From contig DLKC01000052.1 in assembly GCA_002478885.1 (NCBI GenBank), positions 1 through 64,000 on the forward strand: DNA of 64,000 nucleotides, in the 5' to 3' direction. This DNA comes from Chitinophagaceae bacterium UBA7600 (lineage in GTDB: Bacteria > Bacteroidota > Bacteroidia > Chitinophagales > Chitinophagaceae). Below the pieces are notes generated by a model. That model did not search any database. It saw only the letters and a program-made list of their open reading frames with translations, and was not told where the DNA came from. How positions within the stretch are numbered: the stretch's first letter is position 1; the number at the start of each line of letters is the position of its first letter. Positions 50,713 through 60,534 of this stretch are shown here, in pieces. The position numbers and the translations under genes were made by a program.

Positions 50713-53700
50713 TCATGATTTTTTGACTATCCCGATCTTTCGCAGCTTGCCCCAGTTTCTTCGTTTGTGTAAAAGGTTATGAATGCCTGCATATATGATG
50801 GGAAGTATGAGCAATGTTAGAATCGTAGAAGTAATGAGACCGCCGATAACGACGATCGCCAGGGGCTTTTGCGTTTCACTGCCAATGCCTGTTGACATGG
50901 CTGCGGGCAACAAGCCTATTGCGGCCATGATCGCCGTCATTACTACCGGCCGTACCCTCGAGATTACACCCGAAAGAATGGCGTCGTCGAGGTGCATTTT
51001 GTGTTCGAGGTTTTTCCTGAAAACGCTGATAAGTATAACGCCGTTTTGGATACAAACGCCAAACAACGCGATGAAGCCAATACCTGCGCTGATGCTGAAA
51101 TTGGTATGTGTGATATGAAGTGCAAGTATACCACCGATTAGAGCAAAAGGCACATTAAGAATGGTAAGCACGGCATCTTTTACATTGCCATAAGTGATAA
51201 AGAGTATAAGAAAAATGGCAAGCAGGCATAATGGCACCACATGCTTTAGCGTGTTGGTAGCGCGAACCTGGTTCTCAAATTCCCCAACCCATTTAACCTG
51301 GTAGCCGGGCGGGAATTTTATGGCTGCGTTTACTTTATTTTGCGCCTCTTCAATAGTGCTGCCAAGATCTCTTTCACGCACGGAAAATTTTACACCAATG
51401 TACCTGCTGTTGTTGTCGCGGTAGATAAATGCCGGGCCTGTGATCTGTTTGATAGTAGATATCTCGCTGATGGGCACTTTTGCGCTATCCTGTGTTGGCA
51501 CCATTAACTTTTCGATCTCTTCTTTGGTGTCGCGAAAGTCTTTCTGGTAGCGGATGCGTATGTCGAACTTTCTTTCTCCTTCATAAAGTTCTGTTGCCGC
51601 TTTTCCGCCGACGGCCATTTCTATCACTGATTGGGCGTCGGCAGTATTAACACCATACAATGCCATTTTTTGCTGATCGAGTTCTATGCGAAACTCAGGC
51701 TGCCCAAGGTTACGTAAAACGCCAAGGTCAGCGACGCCGTTTACTGTGAGTAGTTGTTTCTTTACAAGATCTGCAAGACTATCCAGCACCTTGAAATCAG
51801 GACCATAAATTTTTGCGGCCATCGATGCATTTAACCCCGCCACTGCTTCTTCTACATTGTCGCGGATCGGTTGCGAGTAGTTATAAACGATACCCGGTAT
51901 TTTTTTTAATTGCTTGTCTATGGCGTCGATCAGTTCATCTTCCGTAATGCCTTTGCGCCATTCACTTTTTGGTTTTAGGTCAACCTGTATCTGCACATCA
52001 AAAAAGCCTTTTGGATCTGTTCCATCATTGGTTCTTCCAACCTGTGAGAGTGTTTGTTTTACTTCGGGGAATTCGCGGAGTATCTGCACCATTTTATCGG
52101 AGATGTCAACACTTTGAGGAAGGCTTACACTCATGGGTAATTCGGCCTCTACCCAAAGCGCCCCTTCGTTGAGTTGGGGCAAAAATTCGGTGCCCAGCAA
52201 ACTCACCGAAAGAAATGTTGCCAGCATGACACTGATCGCGATAAGGATACTAGTTTTTGGGGCCGCGTATGCTTTCTGAAATATTTTCTTTATGCCGTTC
52301 TCGAAGAACGATACCACCGGGTTGTGTTTCTCCCGAACATTTTTTCTTAACAGGATGCTGCTGAGTGCTGGTACGAATGTAAGTGTGAGCAGCAGCGCCC
52401 CAAGTAATGCGAATGCAAGCGTCCAGGCAAGCGGGGAAAACATTTTGCCTTCGACTTTTTCGAAAGAGAAGATGGGGATAAGACAAGTGATAATAATGAG
52501 CTTTGAAAAGAAAATGGCTTTGCCCATTTCTGTCCCGGTATTTTTGAACAAACTTAACTTGGCGAGTTTGTTGAACTTTTCCATACCCACTTCTCTCGCT
52601 TTGCTGTCGAGTGCAACAAACAAACCCTCTACCATTACAACGGCGCCATCGATGATGATACCAAAGTCAACCGCACCCATGGAAAGCAGGTTTGCCGTCA
52701 TACCCTTTATGCGCATGCATATAAATGCGAACAGCAGCGCAAGCGGAATAATAATGCTTACGGTAATCGTCGTTCGCCAGTCTGCCATAAAAAGCATTAC
52801 AATAACTGTAACGAGGATAATGCCTTCAGCGAGATTATGCAATACCGTTTCAGTGGCAAGATCCATCAGGTTTGTGCGGTCATAGAAAGGCACAATTTTT
52901 ACATCTTTCGGGAGAATGTTGGTGTTCAGTTCAGTTACTTTATCGTGGATTTTATCAAGCACATCAGTGGGATTCTCGCCTTTGCGCATAACCACGATCC
53001 CCTCTATCACATCGTTGCTGGTATCTCTTGAAACCTGTCCCAGTCTTGGCTTGCCGGCTTCATGCACTTCAGCCACATTCTTTACCAGGATGGGCACACC
53101 TTTTAACTTGGTGATGATCACATTTTCAATTTCGCTTGTGTCGTTCAACAGGCCGATGCCACGTACTACATAAGCCTGACCGTTTTTTTCAATTACATCG
53201 CCACCAACATTGATATTACTCTTTGCCACAGCGTTATAAACATCAAGGGAAGTAAGCCCATATTTTACGAGCAGATTTGGGTTCACGCTTATTTCGAATG
53301 TTTTTTCCTCGCCGCCAAAACTGTTTACATCGGCAACACCGGGAATTGATTTGAATTGCCTGTCGAGCACCCAATCCTGTATGGCCGTAAGGTCACGTAT
53401 ATTTCTTGCATCGCTGTGTAAAGTGTAACGGTATATTTCGCCTGTTGGCCCATAAGGCGGCTCCACTTCCGGTTTTACATCATCGGGCAGTTCTGCATTC
53501 ACAAGCCGGCTTAACACCTGTTGCCTTGCAAAGGCATCGTCGACATCATCATCAAAAATAATCCGTACATAAGACAGGCCGTAAGATGATGTGGTACGCA
53601 GGTTGGCTTTTTTCTGTACCGAGTTGAGCACGGTTTCCATCGGGATCGTGACAAACTTTTCTACTTCTTCAGCACTGCGGCCGGGCCATTGTGCAATAAT

Positions 53701-53853
53701 GATGATCTGCGTATTCGTTACGTCGGGGAAAGTTTCCACGGCCGTATTCTTATAACTCACATACCCTATTACAGCCATTACCGCTGTGAGAAAAAAAACA
53801 AGGTAACGATGCCGCAGTGAAAAGTGGATAATGCTTTTTATAAACTTGTTCAT
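50713..53853 (-). CDS. HME-RND heavy-metal efflux pump (CzcA/CusA family)
   Basis: The 1046-residue protein has the twelve-helix RND layout with two large periplasmic loops. Helix 4 carries the proton relay GAVDFGIIIDGAVVMVEGLF, in which D-F-G-x3-D-G-A-x4-E fits the divalent-cation branch (CzcA, Zn/Co/Cd/Ni) more than the Cu/Ag branch (VDAAIVMIEN). Met-rich motifs of CusA are not evident. It exports metal from periplasm or cytosol together with the adaptor and TolC-like protein encoded upstream. It is the last gene of a four-gene operon, separated from the adaptor by 262 bp holding an intergenic repeat element. The usual EN after the relay is EG here. Confidence 0.95.
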   Translation of the reverse strand: MNKFIKSIIHFSLRHRYLVFFLTAVMAVIGYVSYKNTAVETFPDVTNTQIIIIAQWPGRSAEEVEKFVTIPMETVLNSVQKKANLRTTSSYGLSYVRIIFDDDVDDAFARQQVLSRLVNAELPDDVKPEVEPPYGPTGEIYRYTLHSDARNIRDLTAIQDWVLDRQFKSIPGVADVNSFGGEEKTFEISVNPNLLVKYGLTSLDVYNAVAKSNINVGGDVIEKNGQAYVVRGIGLLNDTSEIENVIITKLKGVPILVKNVAEVHEAGKPRLGQVSRDTSNDVIEGIVVMRKGENPTDVLDKIHDKVTELNTNILPKDVKIVPFYDRTNLMDLATETVLHNLAEGIILVTVIVMLFMADWRTTITVSIIIPLALLFAFICMRIKGMTANLLSMGAVDFGIIIDGAVVMVEGLFVALDSKAREVGMEKFNKLAKLSLFKNTGTEMGKAIFFSKLIIITCLIPIFSFEKVEGKMFSPLAWTLAFALLGALLLTLTFVPALSSILLRKNVREKHNPVVSFFENGIKKIFQKAYAAPKTSILIAISVMLATFLSVSLLGTEFLPQLNEGALWVEAELPMSVSLPQSVDISDKMVQILREFPEVKQTLSQVGRTNDGTDPKGFFDVQIQVDLKPKSEWRKGITEDELIDAIDKQLKKIPGIVYNYSQPIRDNVEEAVAGLNASMAAKIYGPDFKVLDSLADLVKKQLLTVNGVADLGVLRNLGQPEFRIELDQQKMALYGVNTADAQSVIEMAVGGKAATELYEGERKFDIRIRYQKDFRDTKEEIEKLMVPTQDSAKVPISEISTIKQITGPAFIYRDNNSRYIGVKFSVRERDLGSTIEEAQNKVNAAIKFPPGYQVKWVGEFENQVRATNTLKHVVPLCLLAIFLILFITYGNVKDAVLTILNVPFALIGGILALHITHTNFSISAGIGFIALFGVCIQNGVILISVFRKNLEHKMHLDDAILSGVISRVRPVVMTAIMAAIGLLPAAMSTGIGSETQKPLAIVVIGGLITSTILTLLILPIIYAGIHNLLHKRRNWGKLRKIGIVKKS

Positions 53854-53916
53854 TTATACCGATTGATATGTTGTTGTTTTTTTTGATGCCGGCTGCGGTG
53901 CCTTTGGCATCGCCTC

Positions 53917-54068
53917 TTGCGTCGCACACTGGAACACTTGGTCCGGAATTCAACAAGACCAAAAGCTCTTTCCTCAATGATAGCTTGCTTTCGAACTCAG
54001 AACTTGCTGACTTGTATGCTGCCGTACAAGCTTGTGATGGCGGATAAGCCGGCACTATCGCGCAACGG
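53917..54068. repeat. Paired intergenic repeat inside the efflux operon
   Basis: Left end TTGCGTCGCACACTGGAAC (53917-53935), right end GTACAAGCTTGTGATGGCGG (54024 onward) with a GCCGG-type hairpin and ACTATCGCGCAACGG tail. It fills most of the 262-bp gap between the adaptor and pump genes. Confidence 0.8.
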
Positions 54069-54115
54069 AAGCCCAATGCCTGTGCTGTTGCCGGGTTCAA
54101 CATTTTTATTATTCA

Positions 54116-55213
54116 TTATTCACCCATCAACTGCTGGTAGAGTAATAATTCGTTTCCTGTTACCACCAACTGCCCCGGCCTGATGGTACTTTGGATAAAT
54201 GTTTTGTTGTCCTCCACGCTGATGATGTTTACGGGCATTACTTTTAAATCGCAGTCGCTGTTGTATGCGATTACGTAGTTCATGCCGTTGTCTGCTATGA
54301 TAGCACCTGATGGTATGCAGGTTGATTGCATGCCGGTGGTATCGCTGACCATTACGGTTGCAAACATTTCCGGCTTCAGCAGCATATCGGGGTTGCTGAG
54401 TTTAATGCGCACTTTCAATGTTTTGTCTTCGGGATCCAATGTGCTGCTGACATTATCAACAGTGCCATTATAAATTTTATCGGGGTACGCAATGGTGGTA
54501 ACCTGTACATTGCTTTGCACATGCACTTTTGCAATATCATTTTCAAATACGTTGGCAATTACCCAAACGTCTTTTAAATCGGAGATGGTGAAGAGGCTTT
54601 CTGCATTATCGGCGCGTATGAAGCTGCCTGCGTTCGTGTTTTTCTCCACGATAAATCCATCGATAGGAGCAGTGAGCACGTAGGTACCTGAAGCATTTGC
54701 ACTTGCACCGCCGTTTATATTGATGAGTGATTGAATCTTCTTTTTTGCAGCTAGTGCTTTTGCATAATTGTCTTTTGCCTCGGTATATTCTCTCTCGCTG
54801 CTGATACCGTTTTTATAAAGTGATTCTGCATTGTCGAGTTCACGTTTTGCAGTTGTAATGTCGGCATCTGCGCTTTCAAGATCGGCATAGCTGCCGGCAA
54901 CATCTGCACTTTTGACTATGGCAAGAACCTGGCCGGCATAAACTTTATCGCCGAGCGAAACCTTACATTCGATTACCTGGCCGCTACTGCGGGGAAATAT
55001 CTTAACAACCTTATTCTGGTCGAAACTTACCTGTCCGCTGAGTTTTGTTGTTTTGCTTATGTTGCAATACTGGACCGTATCGAGCGTAATCATTTTCTTC
55101 ATGGTATCGCTGAGGCAATATTTTTTTGCTGCCGGAGCGGTATCTGCCTGCTTTTCCTTGCAGGAGGCCATGATTGTAAGCATTGCACAGATGAAAAAAT
55201 ATTTTAGTTGCAT
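54116..55213 (-). CDS. RND efflux periplasmic adaptor subunit (CzcB/CusB-like)
   Basis: The 365-residue lipoprotein has the lipobox CAMLTIMASC (Cys18). The membrane-fusion layout is visible: barrel-sandwich half GQVIECKVSLGDKVYAGQVL, a helical hairpin (DLESADADITTAKRELDNAE to AAKKKIQSL), the second lipoyl half GTYVLTAPIDGFIVEKN, and a beta-barrel plus membrane-proximal domain. It has no N-terminal His/Met-rich metal-binding extension. It joins the inner-membrane pump to the TolC-like exit duct. It lies 12 bp after the TolC gene, suggesting joint translation. Confidence 0.94.
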   Translation of the reverse strand: MQLKYFFICAMLTIMASCKEKQADTAPAAKKYCLSDTMKKMITLDTVQYCNISKTTKLSGQVSFDQNKVVKIFPRSSGQVIECKVSLGDKVYAGQVLAIVKSADVAGSYADLESADADITTAKRELDNAESLYKNGISSEREYTEAKDNYAKALAAKKKIQSLININGGASANASGTYVLTAPIDGFIVEKNTNAGSFIRADNAESLFTISDLKDVWVIANVFENDIAKVHVQSNVQVTTIAYPDKIYNGTVDNVSSTLDPEDKTLKVRIKLSNPDMLLKPEMFATVMVSDTTGMQSTCIPSGAIIADNGMNYVIAYNSDCDLKVMPVNIISVEDNKTFIQSTIRPGQLVVTGNELLLYQQLMGE

Positions 55214-55225
55214 AGCCGGGTATAT

Positions 55226-56530
55226 TTATTGAATGATGTTTATGCCTGTTTGATAATTGAGTTCTTCCCTGGCGGTTTGCAGGTTAAACTGTTGCTGAAT
55301 ACGCCTCAATTCAGTTTCCGTGAAAGCAGTATAGAAATCCACGAAATCGACCAGGCTTACCTGCTTTTGTTTGTAGCTTTTAAGCATATTGTCGAAAAGT
55401 ATTTTATAAGTGCTGTAGAAATCTTTTTGAGATGTGTTATTTTGGTATTGTGTGAGCTGTAGCTTTTTGTATGCTGCAGTTACATTGTTCTGTAAAGTAA
55501 TATTCGCGTTATTAACTACGGCTTCGGCTTCTTTTATGTTCATGGCCGCGGACTTAATATTACCCTGGTTTTTGTTAAAGACCGGCAGCGGCAGCGAAAT
55601 GCCCAGACCAAAAAAGTTTTGGGCAAACTGGCTATTGCGGTCAAATTCCGGGCTAATGGTTATGTCAGGTGTTTTCAATGCCTGCTGGTAACTAAGGTTC
55701 TGCTGTTGAAATACCAGTTGTTGCTGTTGCGCCAGGTAATCGGGATTATTTATCAGTGCTGCGTTTATACAGGTTTCCAGTGCTGGTGTTTCAACAGATT
55801 GACTGAGTGAATCAACCGGTATGATTTGTGTATCGCCTTTTAGCTTTAGCAAGATCCTAAGGTCTGCAGCCGCGTCTTCCATCGCCCGGTTATTTTCTGT
55901 GATGTCTTGTTGCAGGGCGACAACCAGCGACTGTACCCGAAGAAAGTCCCGCTGCGCAATGTTGCCTGCATCCAGCTGGGCCTTCATGCCCTGCAGCAAA
56001 GCGTTTAGCTTTTCCATTTGTCCACCATATAGTCGGCCGATGCTGACCAGTTGTTGCAACGAAAAATAATCTGTATGCAGTTGCAGCCGAAGTGACCGCA
56101 TTGCATCCTGTAGCTGCAGTTCTGCCAGTTTTGCGTTGGTAGACGCCAGTTTTACCAACTTACTTCTTTTGCCGGCTGTACTGATGAGTTGTTGTATTTG
56201 GATATAGTACTGGCCATTATAAGTGCCATCGGGGTTTTTGCCGTAAGGAAAAAATTTACCACCGGCGTTGATTACCTGGTCGGTATTAAGCACTGGATTG
56301 TTCCAAAGTTTAGCCTGCCCGATTAATGCATTGTTTGCATCAACATTGTAGTGCGCTGCTAATAATAAAAGGTTGCTATCGATAAAGAGCCTGTCGGCCT
56401 GCAGCAGTGTTAAGTAAAGTGTATCCTTTTGTGTTGAGCTGTCACGTTCGTAAGCTGAAAATGCAGGGTTAAAGAATGAAACACCAACTAATAAAGCTGT
56501 GCAGGCGAATTTGAAGTGAAATTTCGCCAT
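55226..56530 (-). CDS. TolC-family outer-membrane efflux protein (CzcC/CusC-like)
   Basis: The ATG at 56530 gives MAKFHFKFACTALLVGVSFF and a signal peptide ending near AFSA; a TTG 54 bp upstream is not needed. The 434-residue protein has two TolC repeats with long helices (KLVKLASTNAKLAELQLQDA, LLQGMKAQLDAGNIAQRDFL, IKEAEAVVNNANITLQNNV) and strand-turn segments forming the outer-membrane barrel. It is the exit duct of the metal efflux system. It follows the small first gene of the operon by 54 bp and precedes the adaptor by 12 bp. Confidence 0.93.
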   Translation of the reverse strand: MAKFHFKFACTALLVGVSFFNPAFSAYERDSSTQKDTLYLTLLQADRLFIDSNLLLLAAHYNVDANNALIGQAKLWNNPVLNTDQVINAGGKFFPYGKNPDGTYNGQYYIQIQQLISTAGKRSKLVKLASTNAKLAELQLQDAMRSLRLQLHTDYFSLQQLVSIGRLYGGQMEKLNALLQGMKAQLDAGNIAQRDFLRVQSLVVALQQDITENNRAMEDAAADLRILLKLKGDTQIIPVDSLSQSVETPALETCINAALINNPDYLAQQQQLVFQQQNLSYQQALKTPDITISPEFDRNSQFAQNFFGLGISLPLPVFNKNQGNIKSAAMNIKEAEAVVNNANITLQNNVTAAYKKLQLTQYQNNTSQKDFYSTYKILFDNMLKSYKQKQVSLVDFVDFYTAFTETELRRIQQQFNLQTAREELNYQTGINIIQ

Positions 56531-56584
56531 GTTAAATGCTTTTAAAGGGAATTGAATAAATGCAGTATTATTACTGCTATGCAA

Positions 56585-56965
56585 TTAACAGTACTTAGGC
56601 GGAGGTGGGTTTATTTCGCGGAAGTATAAAAATGTATAGTCTTCGGATAAAGGAATTTGAAAACTGGGAGGCGTATTGCGCGGGCTTTCCTGCAACTGCA
56701 GAGCAGCATTGCAGGAGATCTTTATATCTGTATGCTTATTGAATTGAACGTCTTTGTGCGAGCCTTTTGGGTTTTCGGGGAAAGCGTTGTCGTGGTTCAG
56801 CATTTTTTCACCGATGAACTCTGCTACAGAATTCATTTCATTGAATTGCGCGATATCTGTTGTTTTAAGTGTAAGGTTGTGATTCTGAACATCGATACTC
56901 AGGTTCAGTATTTGCAACGCCACGATCAACGTGAAAAATTTTCCTATGATGATTCTCGCCGACAT
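56585..56965 (-). CDS. Small exported protein leading the efflux operon
   Basis: The 126-residue protein starts with a hydrophobic N-terminus (IIIGKFFTLIVALQILNLSI) that could be a signal anchor. The middle reads FIGEKMLNHDNAFPENPKGS and NKHTDIKISCNAALQLQESP, with several His/Asp/Cys, and it ends REINPPPPKYC. Similar short proteins of unknown function begin czc/cus-type operons of other Bacteroidota, as far as I recall. The histidines and the terminal cysteine make metal binding in the periplasm a reasonable guess. No clear family name. Confidence 0.7.
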   Translation of the reverse strand: MSARIIIGKFFTLIVALQILNLSIDVQNHNLTLKTTDIAQFNEMNSVAEFIGEKMLNHDNAFPENPKGSHKDVQFNKHTDIKISCNAALQLQESPRNTPPSFQIPLSEDYTFLYFREINPPPPKYC

Positions 56966-57117
56966 CGTTAATCAGACTGCAAGATTACTCAAGATTAATA
57001 TTTTCTAATGTTAAAGAAATAGAAAAATTTTCTTGGCGGTTGGCGTTGATGCTTTGCGGCGAGGTTGTTAAGCGCTTATATTTTTTTGCCGGCAACATAT
57101 CGTTGTGGCATCGCCTC

Positions 57118-57245
57118 TTGTGTCACTCACTTGTACGTTCGGCACAGCGAGCAGCGAAAAGTTATAGCAGCAATAGTTGACCAGTGCTGATTTCAAAGCA
57201 CAAGAATGCGATGCCGGATAAGCCGGCACTATCGCGCAGCGGCGG
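57118..57245. repeat. Paired intergenic repeat element (about 130 bp)
   Basis: Left end TTGTGTCACTCACTTGTAC (57118-57136); right end GCACAAGAATGCGATGCC (57198 onward) running into GCCGGATAAGCCGGC and ACTATCGCGCAGCGG. The right half matches 54024-54068 closely. Confidence 0.85.
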
Positions 57246-57258
57246 CTCAATTGAAAAC

Positions 57259-57300
57259 AAAAGCCCGGCACCAGAAAATATTTCCAGCACCGGGCTTTTT
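57259..57300. terminator. Terminator of the Asp-box gene
   Basis: AAAAGCCCGG / CCGGGCTTTT is a perfect 10-bp stem with a 21-nt loop, just after the stop of the minus-strand gene at 57313. T-runs on both strands make it bidirectional. Confidence 0.8.
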
Positions 57301-57312
57301 GAATAAAGGCTG

Positions 57313-60300
57313 TTAGTCTTTTTTTATCGCGATCACGGGTAATTTTTTGTCGTGAATCATTTCGTTGAATTTTTTAAGTTCATTGTTTTGTATGGCTCTG
57401 AATTTATTCAACTGCAGATCGGCCTGGCCGGCAAGATCGTTAAAGGACTCGATTGCCTGTTTGGAGGGCGGGTTGTAACCACTGTTTGCATAGTTGAATA
57501 GACCGCCGATCTTATCGTTGAGCCTGATGGGGAAGTTTAGAATATCCTGGCCGCTCTTGGCTTTGGTCTGGTACAGCGCTTCCTCCACCTCTGTCATTTT
57601 TTTGTTGATACTGTCGGCCAAATCACGTATGTCTTTTGTGCCAGCTGTGTCTATTTTTGAAGTATAGTCATTTAACTGCCCCCGAATATTGCGGATATCT
57701 TTTATGCATTGCTGTACATCGCCGAATTTGGCTTTTACTTCGAGGAGAAAGGCAACCTGGTCGTCGTAGTCTTTCTCTGTCATTTTATAATTCGGGTCGG
57801 CGAGGATGGTGAATGGCACATCTGTAGAATCTTTATCGAACCTGAATCTTGCCTTGTATTTGCCGGGAGCAACCTTTGGGCCTGAGGGCGTGCCGTTCCA
57901 GAGTATCATGCCATCTGTTTTTTCAAGAGGCGCATACTGCATATCCCACACAAACTGATTCATGCCTTTTGCAAATGTGAGCTGATCGCCCTTATCTTTT
58001 GCATCTTTTGAAAATGTTTTTATCACTTTGTTGTTCTTATCAAAGACAGTGATAGACACACTGGATGTATCAGTTGCATCTTTTAGCCAGTAATTAAATA
58101 CAGCGCCCATTGGCGGGTTGGCCCCTGCATTTACCGGGTGTGGATCGTTATAGCCATCCATGCGGTAGCTGTCGTTCACATTGAATACATGTAGTTTCTT
58201 GTTTACCAGGTTGTCATCTTTTTGTTGAAGTACAGACAGGTCGTCCAGCACCCAAAAGGCGCGGCCCTGGGTTGCTACGATAAGGTCGTTGTTCCTGATG
58301 GTAAGATCGGTGACAGGAACGAGTGGCAGATTTAATTGGAATTTTTTCCAGTTGGCACCATTATCATAACTGATGTACATGCCATATTCTGTTCCACAGT
58401 ATAAAAGGCCAGGCCGTTTCTGATCGGCGCGGATGCAGCGTGCAAAATAATTGGAAGGAATACCGTTTGTGATACGCTGCCACGTTTTACCATAATCTTC
58501 TGTTTTGTAGATATAGGGTGTAAAGTCATCGAGTTTGTATTTTGTTCCCACGAAATATGCCTTTCCTTTTTTGAAGGGGTCTGTTTCAACACAATTCCAC
58601 ATCATCCATTTAGGTGCGTCTTTTGGGGTCACGTTCTCCCAGTTTTTGCCTCCATCGCGGCTGACGTTAATAAGACCATCATCGCTGCCGGTCCATAATA
58701 CAGATTCTTCTGTTACACTTTCTGCCGCGGTAAAGATGGTACAGTAGTATTCAACAGATGTATTGTCCTGTGTAATAGGGCCACCGCTTGATTGCTGTTT
58801 GCTTGTATCGTTTGTAGTAAGATCGGGGCTGAGGGCCTGCCAGCTTTGGCCTTCATTTTCGGTGGAAAAGAGTACGTTGCCGGCGGCATATAATTTCTTT
58901 GGATTATGAGGTGAGAAGAAGATAGGAAAATTCCACTGGAAACGATATTTAGCGGTTATTACACCAGCACCCAATGTATTATCAGGCCAAACGCTGATGG
59001 CGCGGTTTTCACCGGTTTTGTGATCGTACCGGGAGATGTAGCCGAGATAATTCCCGCCATAAACAATATCGGGGTTGGTTGGATCGGGTGTTACATAACC
59101 ACTTTCAAAACCAGCAGTCGGGCTCCAGTCCTGGTCGGTAATGCTGCCGTTATAAGTCGCACTTTTAATCCGTACGGTTGAATTATCCTGCTGTGCGCCG
59201 AGTATGCGGTAGGGGAAACTATTGTCTGTGGTAACGCGGTATATCTGTGATGTAGGTTGGTTGTAGTAGGTACTCCAGTTGGCGCCCGCATCAAAGCTTA
59301 CCTGTGCGCCGCCATCATCTGCAACGATCATACGGTTGGGATCTTCGGGATCAATCCACAGGTCATGGTGATCGCCATGCGGTGTGTTGATCTCTTCAAA
59401 AGTTTTGCCTCCATCATTACTGCGCAGCATGCTTACGTTAAGTACGTAAACCCTGTTCTCATTTTTTGGATCGCAGAAAACTTTGTAAAAATACCAACTA
59501 CGTTGGCAAACATCGGCGTTGTCGGTTTGTTTTGTCCATGTTTCGCCACCATCACTGCTCATATAAAGCCCTTTGCTTTTGCATTCTATGATCGCGTAAA
59601 CTTTATCAGGATTTGTTGCGCTCACCGTAACACCGATAATACCAATCGTTTCATTTTTAGGCATACCTTTTTTTACCATCAGGTTTGTCCATGTCTCGCC
59701 ACCGTCGGTGCTTTTCCATAACGCGCTTCCTTCGCCACCGCTCTCCATGCTATAGGGAGTGCGTATCACATGCCATGTTGTGGCGTACAAAGTTTGCGGG
59801 TTGCCTGGTTCCATCACAAGGTCAATCGCACCAGCTTGTGGGTTGCCAGAGTATAAGACCTTTTTCCATGTTTTACCGCCATCAATGGTTTTGTAAACGC
59901 CGCGGTTTTCATCGGGGCCAAATAAATGCCCTGAGACGGAAACCCAAACAATATCAGGGTTATCAGGATGAATAATAATGTTGGTGATATGCCTTGTGTT
60001 TTGCAAGCCGATGTTTGCCCATGTTCTTCCCCCGTCGCTGCTTCGCCACATGCCTTCGAGGCCCTCGCTAACATTGCCGCGCAGGGTATTCTCCCCTTCG
60101 CCAACATATATTATGTTTTCTTTGCCCGGCGCGACGGCAACTGCACCGATTGTGCCGCCGAAAAATTTGTCTGTCAGGTTTTTCCAGTTGCTGCCGCCAT
60201 CTGTTGTTTTCCAAACACCGCCACCGGTCGCTCCAAAAAAGAACGTGTTTTTGTCTTTATAACTTCCGCAAACGGCGCCGCTTCTGCCACCGCGGAAAGG

Positions 60301-60453
60301 TCCAACCAGCCTGTATTGCAGCTTGCTGAACAAGCTGGAGTCTATGTTGCCTTCCAAAGTACCGGGCTGCGCGGTGGCCTTGTTTTTTTTCTGACACCAT
60401 GATGTTGTAACAATGAAAAGACAGCAAAGCAAAAGCAGGTAATTTTTTCTCAT
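57313..60453 (-). CDS. Large secreted Asp-box (BNR/VPS10-like) beta-propeller protein
   Basis: The 1046-residue protein has a signal peptide (LLLCCLFIVTTSWC). About eleven Asp-box motifs of the S/T-x-D-x-G-x-T-W type are seen, for example KTTDGGSNW, RSSDGGRTW, KTIDGGKTW, KSTDGGETW, MSSDGGETW and KTEDYGKTW, enough for two beta-propellers as in sortilin-like (VPS10) and xyloglucanase-type proteins. The N-terminal RLVGPFRGGRSGAVCG and C-terminal DSINKKMTEVEEALYQTKAK regions occur in a Bacteroidota family often labelled glycosyl hydrolase without proof. Catalytic activity is uncertain; a binding or peptidase-like role is possible. Confidence 0.88.
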   Translation of the reverse strand: MRKNYLLLLCCLFIVTTSWCQKKNKATAQPGTLEGNIDSSLFSKLQYRLVGPFRGGRSGAVCGSYKDKNTFFFGATGGGVWKTTDGGSNWKNLTDKFFGGTIGAVAVAPGKENIIYVGEGENTLRGNVSEGLEGMWRSSDGGRTWANIGLQNTRHITNIIIHPDNPDIVWVSVSGHLFGPDENRGVYKTIDGGKTWKKVLYSGNPQAGAIDLVMEPGNPQTLYATTWHVIRTPYSMESGGEGSALWKSTDGGETWTNLMVKKGMPKNETIGIIGVTVSATNPDKVYAIIECKSKGLYMSSDGGETWTKQTDNADVCQRSWYFYKVFCDPKNENRVYVLNVSMLRSNDGGKTFEEINTPHGDHHDLWIDPEDPNRMIVADDGGAQVSFDAGANWSTYYNQPTSQIYRVTTDNSFPYRILGAQQDNSTVRIKSATYNGSITDQDWSPTAGFESGYVTPDPTNPDIVYGGNYLGYISRYDHKTGENRAISVWPDNTLGAGVITAKYRFQWNFPIFFSPHNPKKLYAAGNVLFSTENEGQSWQALSPDLTTNDTSKQQSSGGPITQDNTSVEYYCTIFTAAESVTEESVLWTGSDDGLINVSRDGGKNWENVTPKDAPKWMMWNCVETDPFKKGKAYFVGTKYKLDDFTPYIYKTEDYGKTWQRITNGIPSNYFARCIRADQKRPGLLYCGTEYGMYISYDNGANWKKFQLNLPLVPVTDLTIRNNDLIVATQGRAFWVLDDLSVLQQKDDNLVNKKLHVFNVNDSYRMDGYNDPHPVNAGANPPMGAVFNYWLKDATDTSSVSITVFDKNNKVIKTFSKDAKDKGDQLTFAKGMNQFVWDMQYAPLEKTDGMILWNGTPSGPKVAPGKYKARFRFDKDSTDVPFTILADPNYKMTEKDYDDQVAFLLEVKAKFGDVQQCIKDIRNIRGQLNDYTSKIDTAGTKDIRDLADSINKKMTEVEEALYQTKAKSGQDILNFPIRLNDKIGGLFNYANSGYNPPSKQAIESFNDLAGQADLQLNKFRAIQNNELKKFNEMIHDKKLPVIAIKKD

Positions 60454-60534
60454 GACTGTGGAGGTTTGAGGTGGAAATGTACGAAGAAAAGGACTATTGC
60501 AAGGTGACCAGCAGCATAACGCTGCTCATCATCG

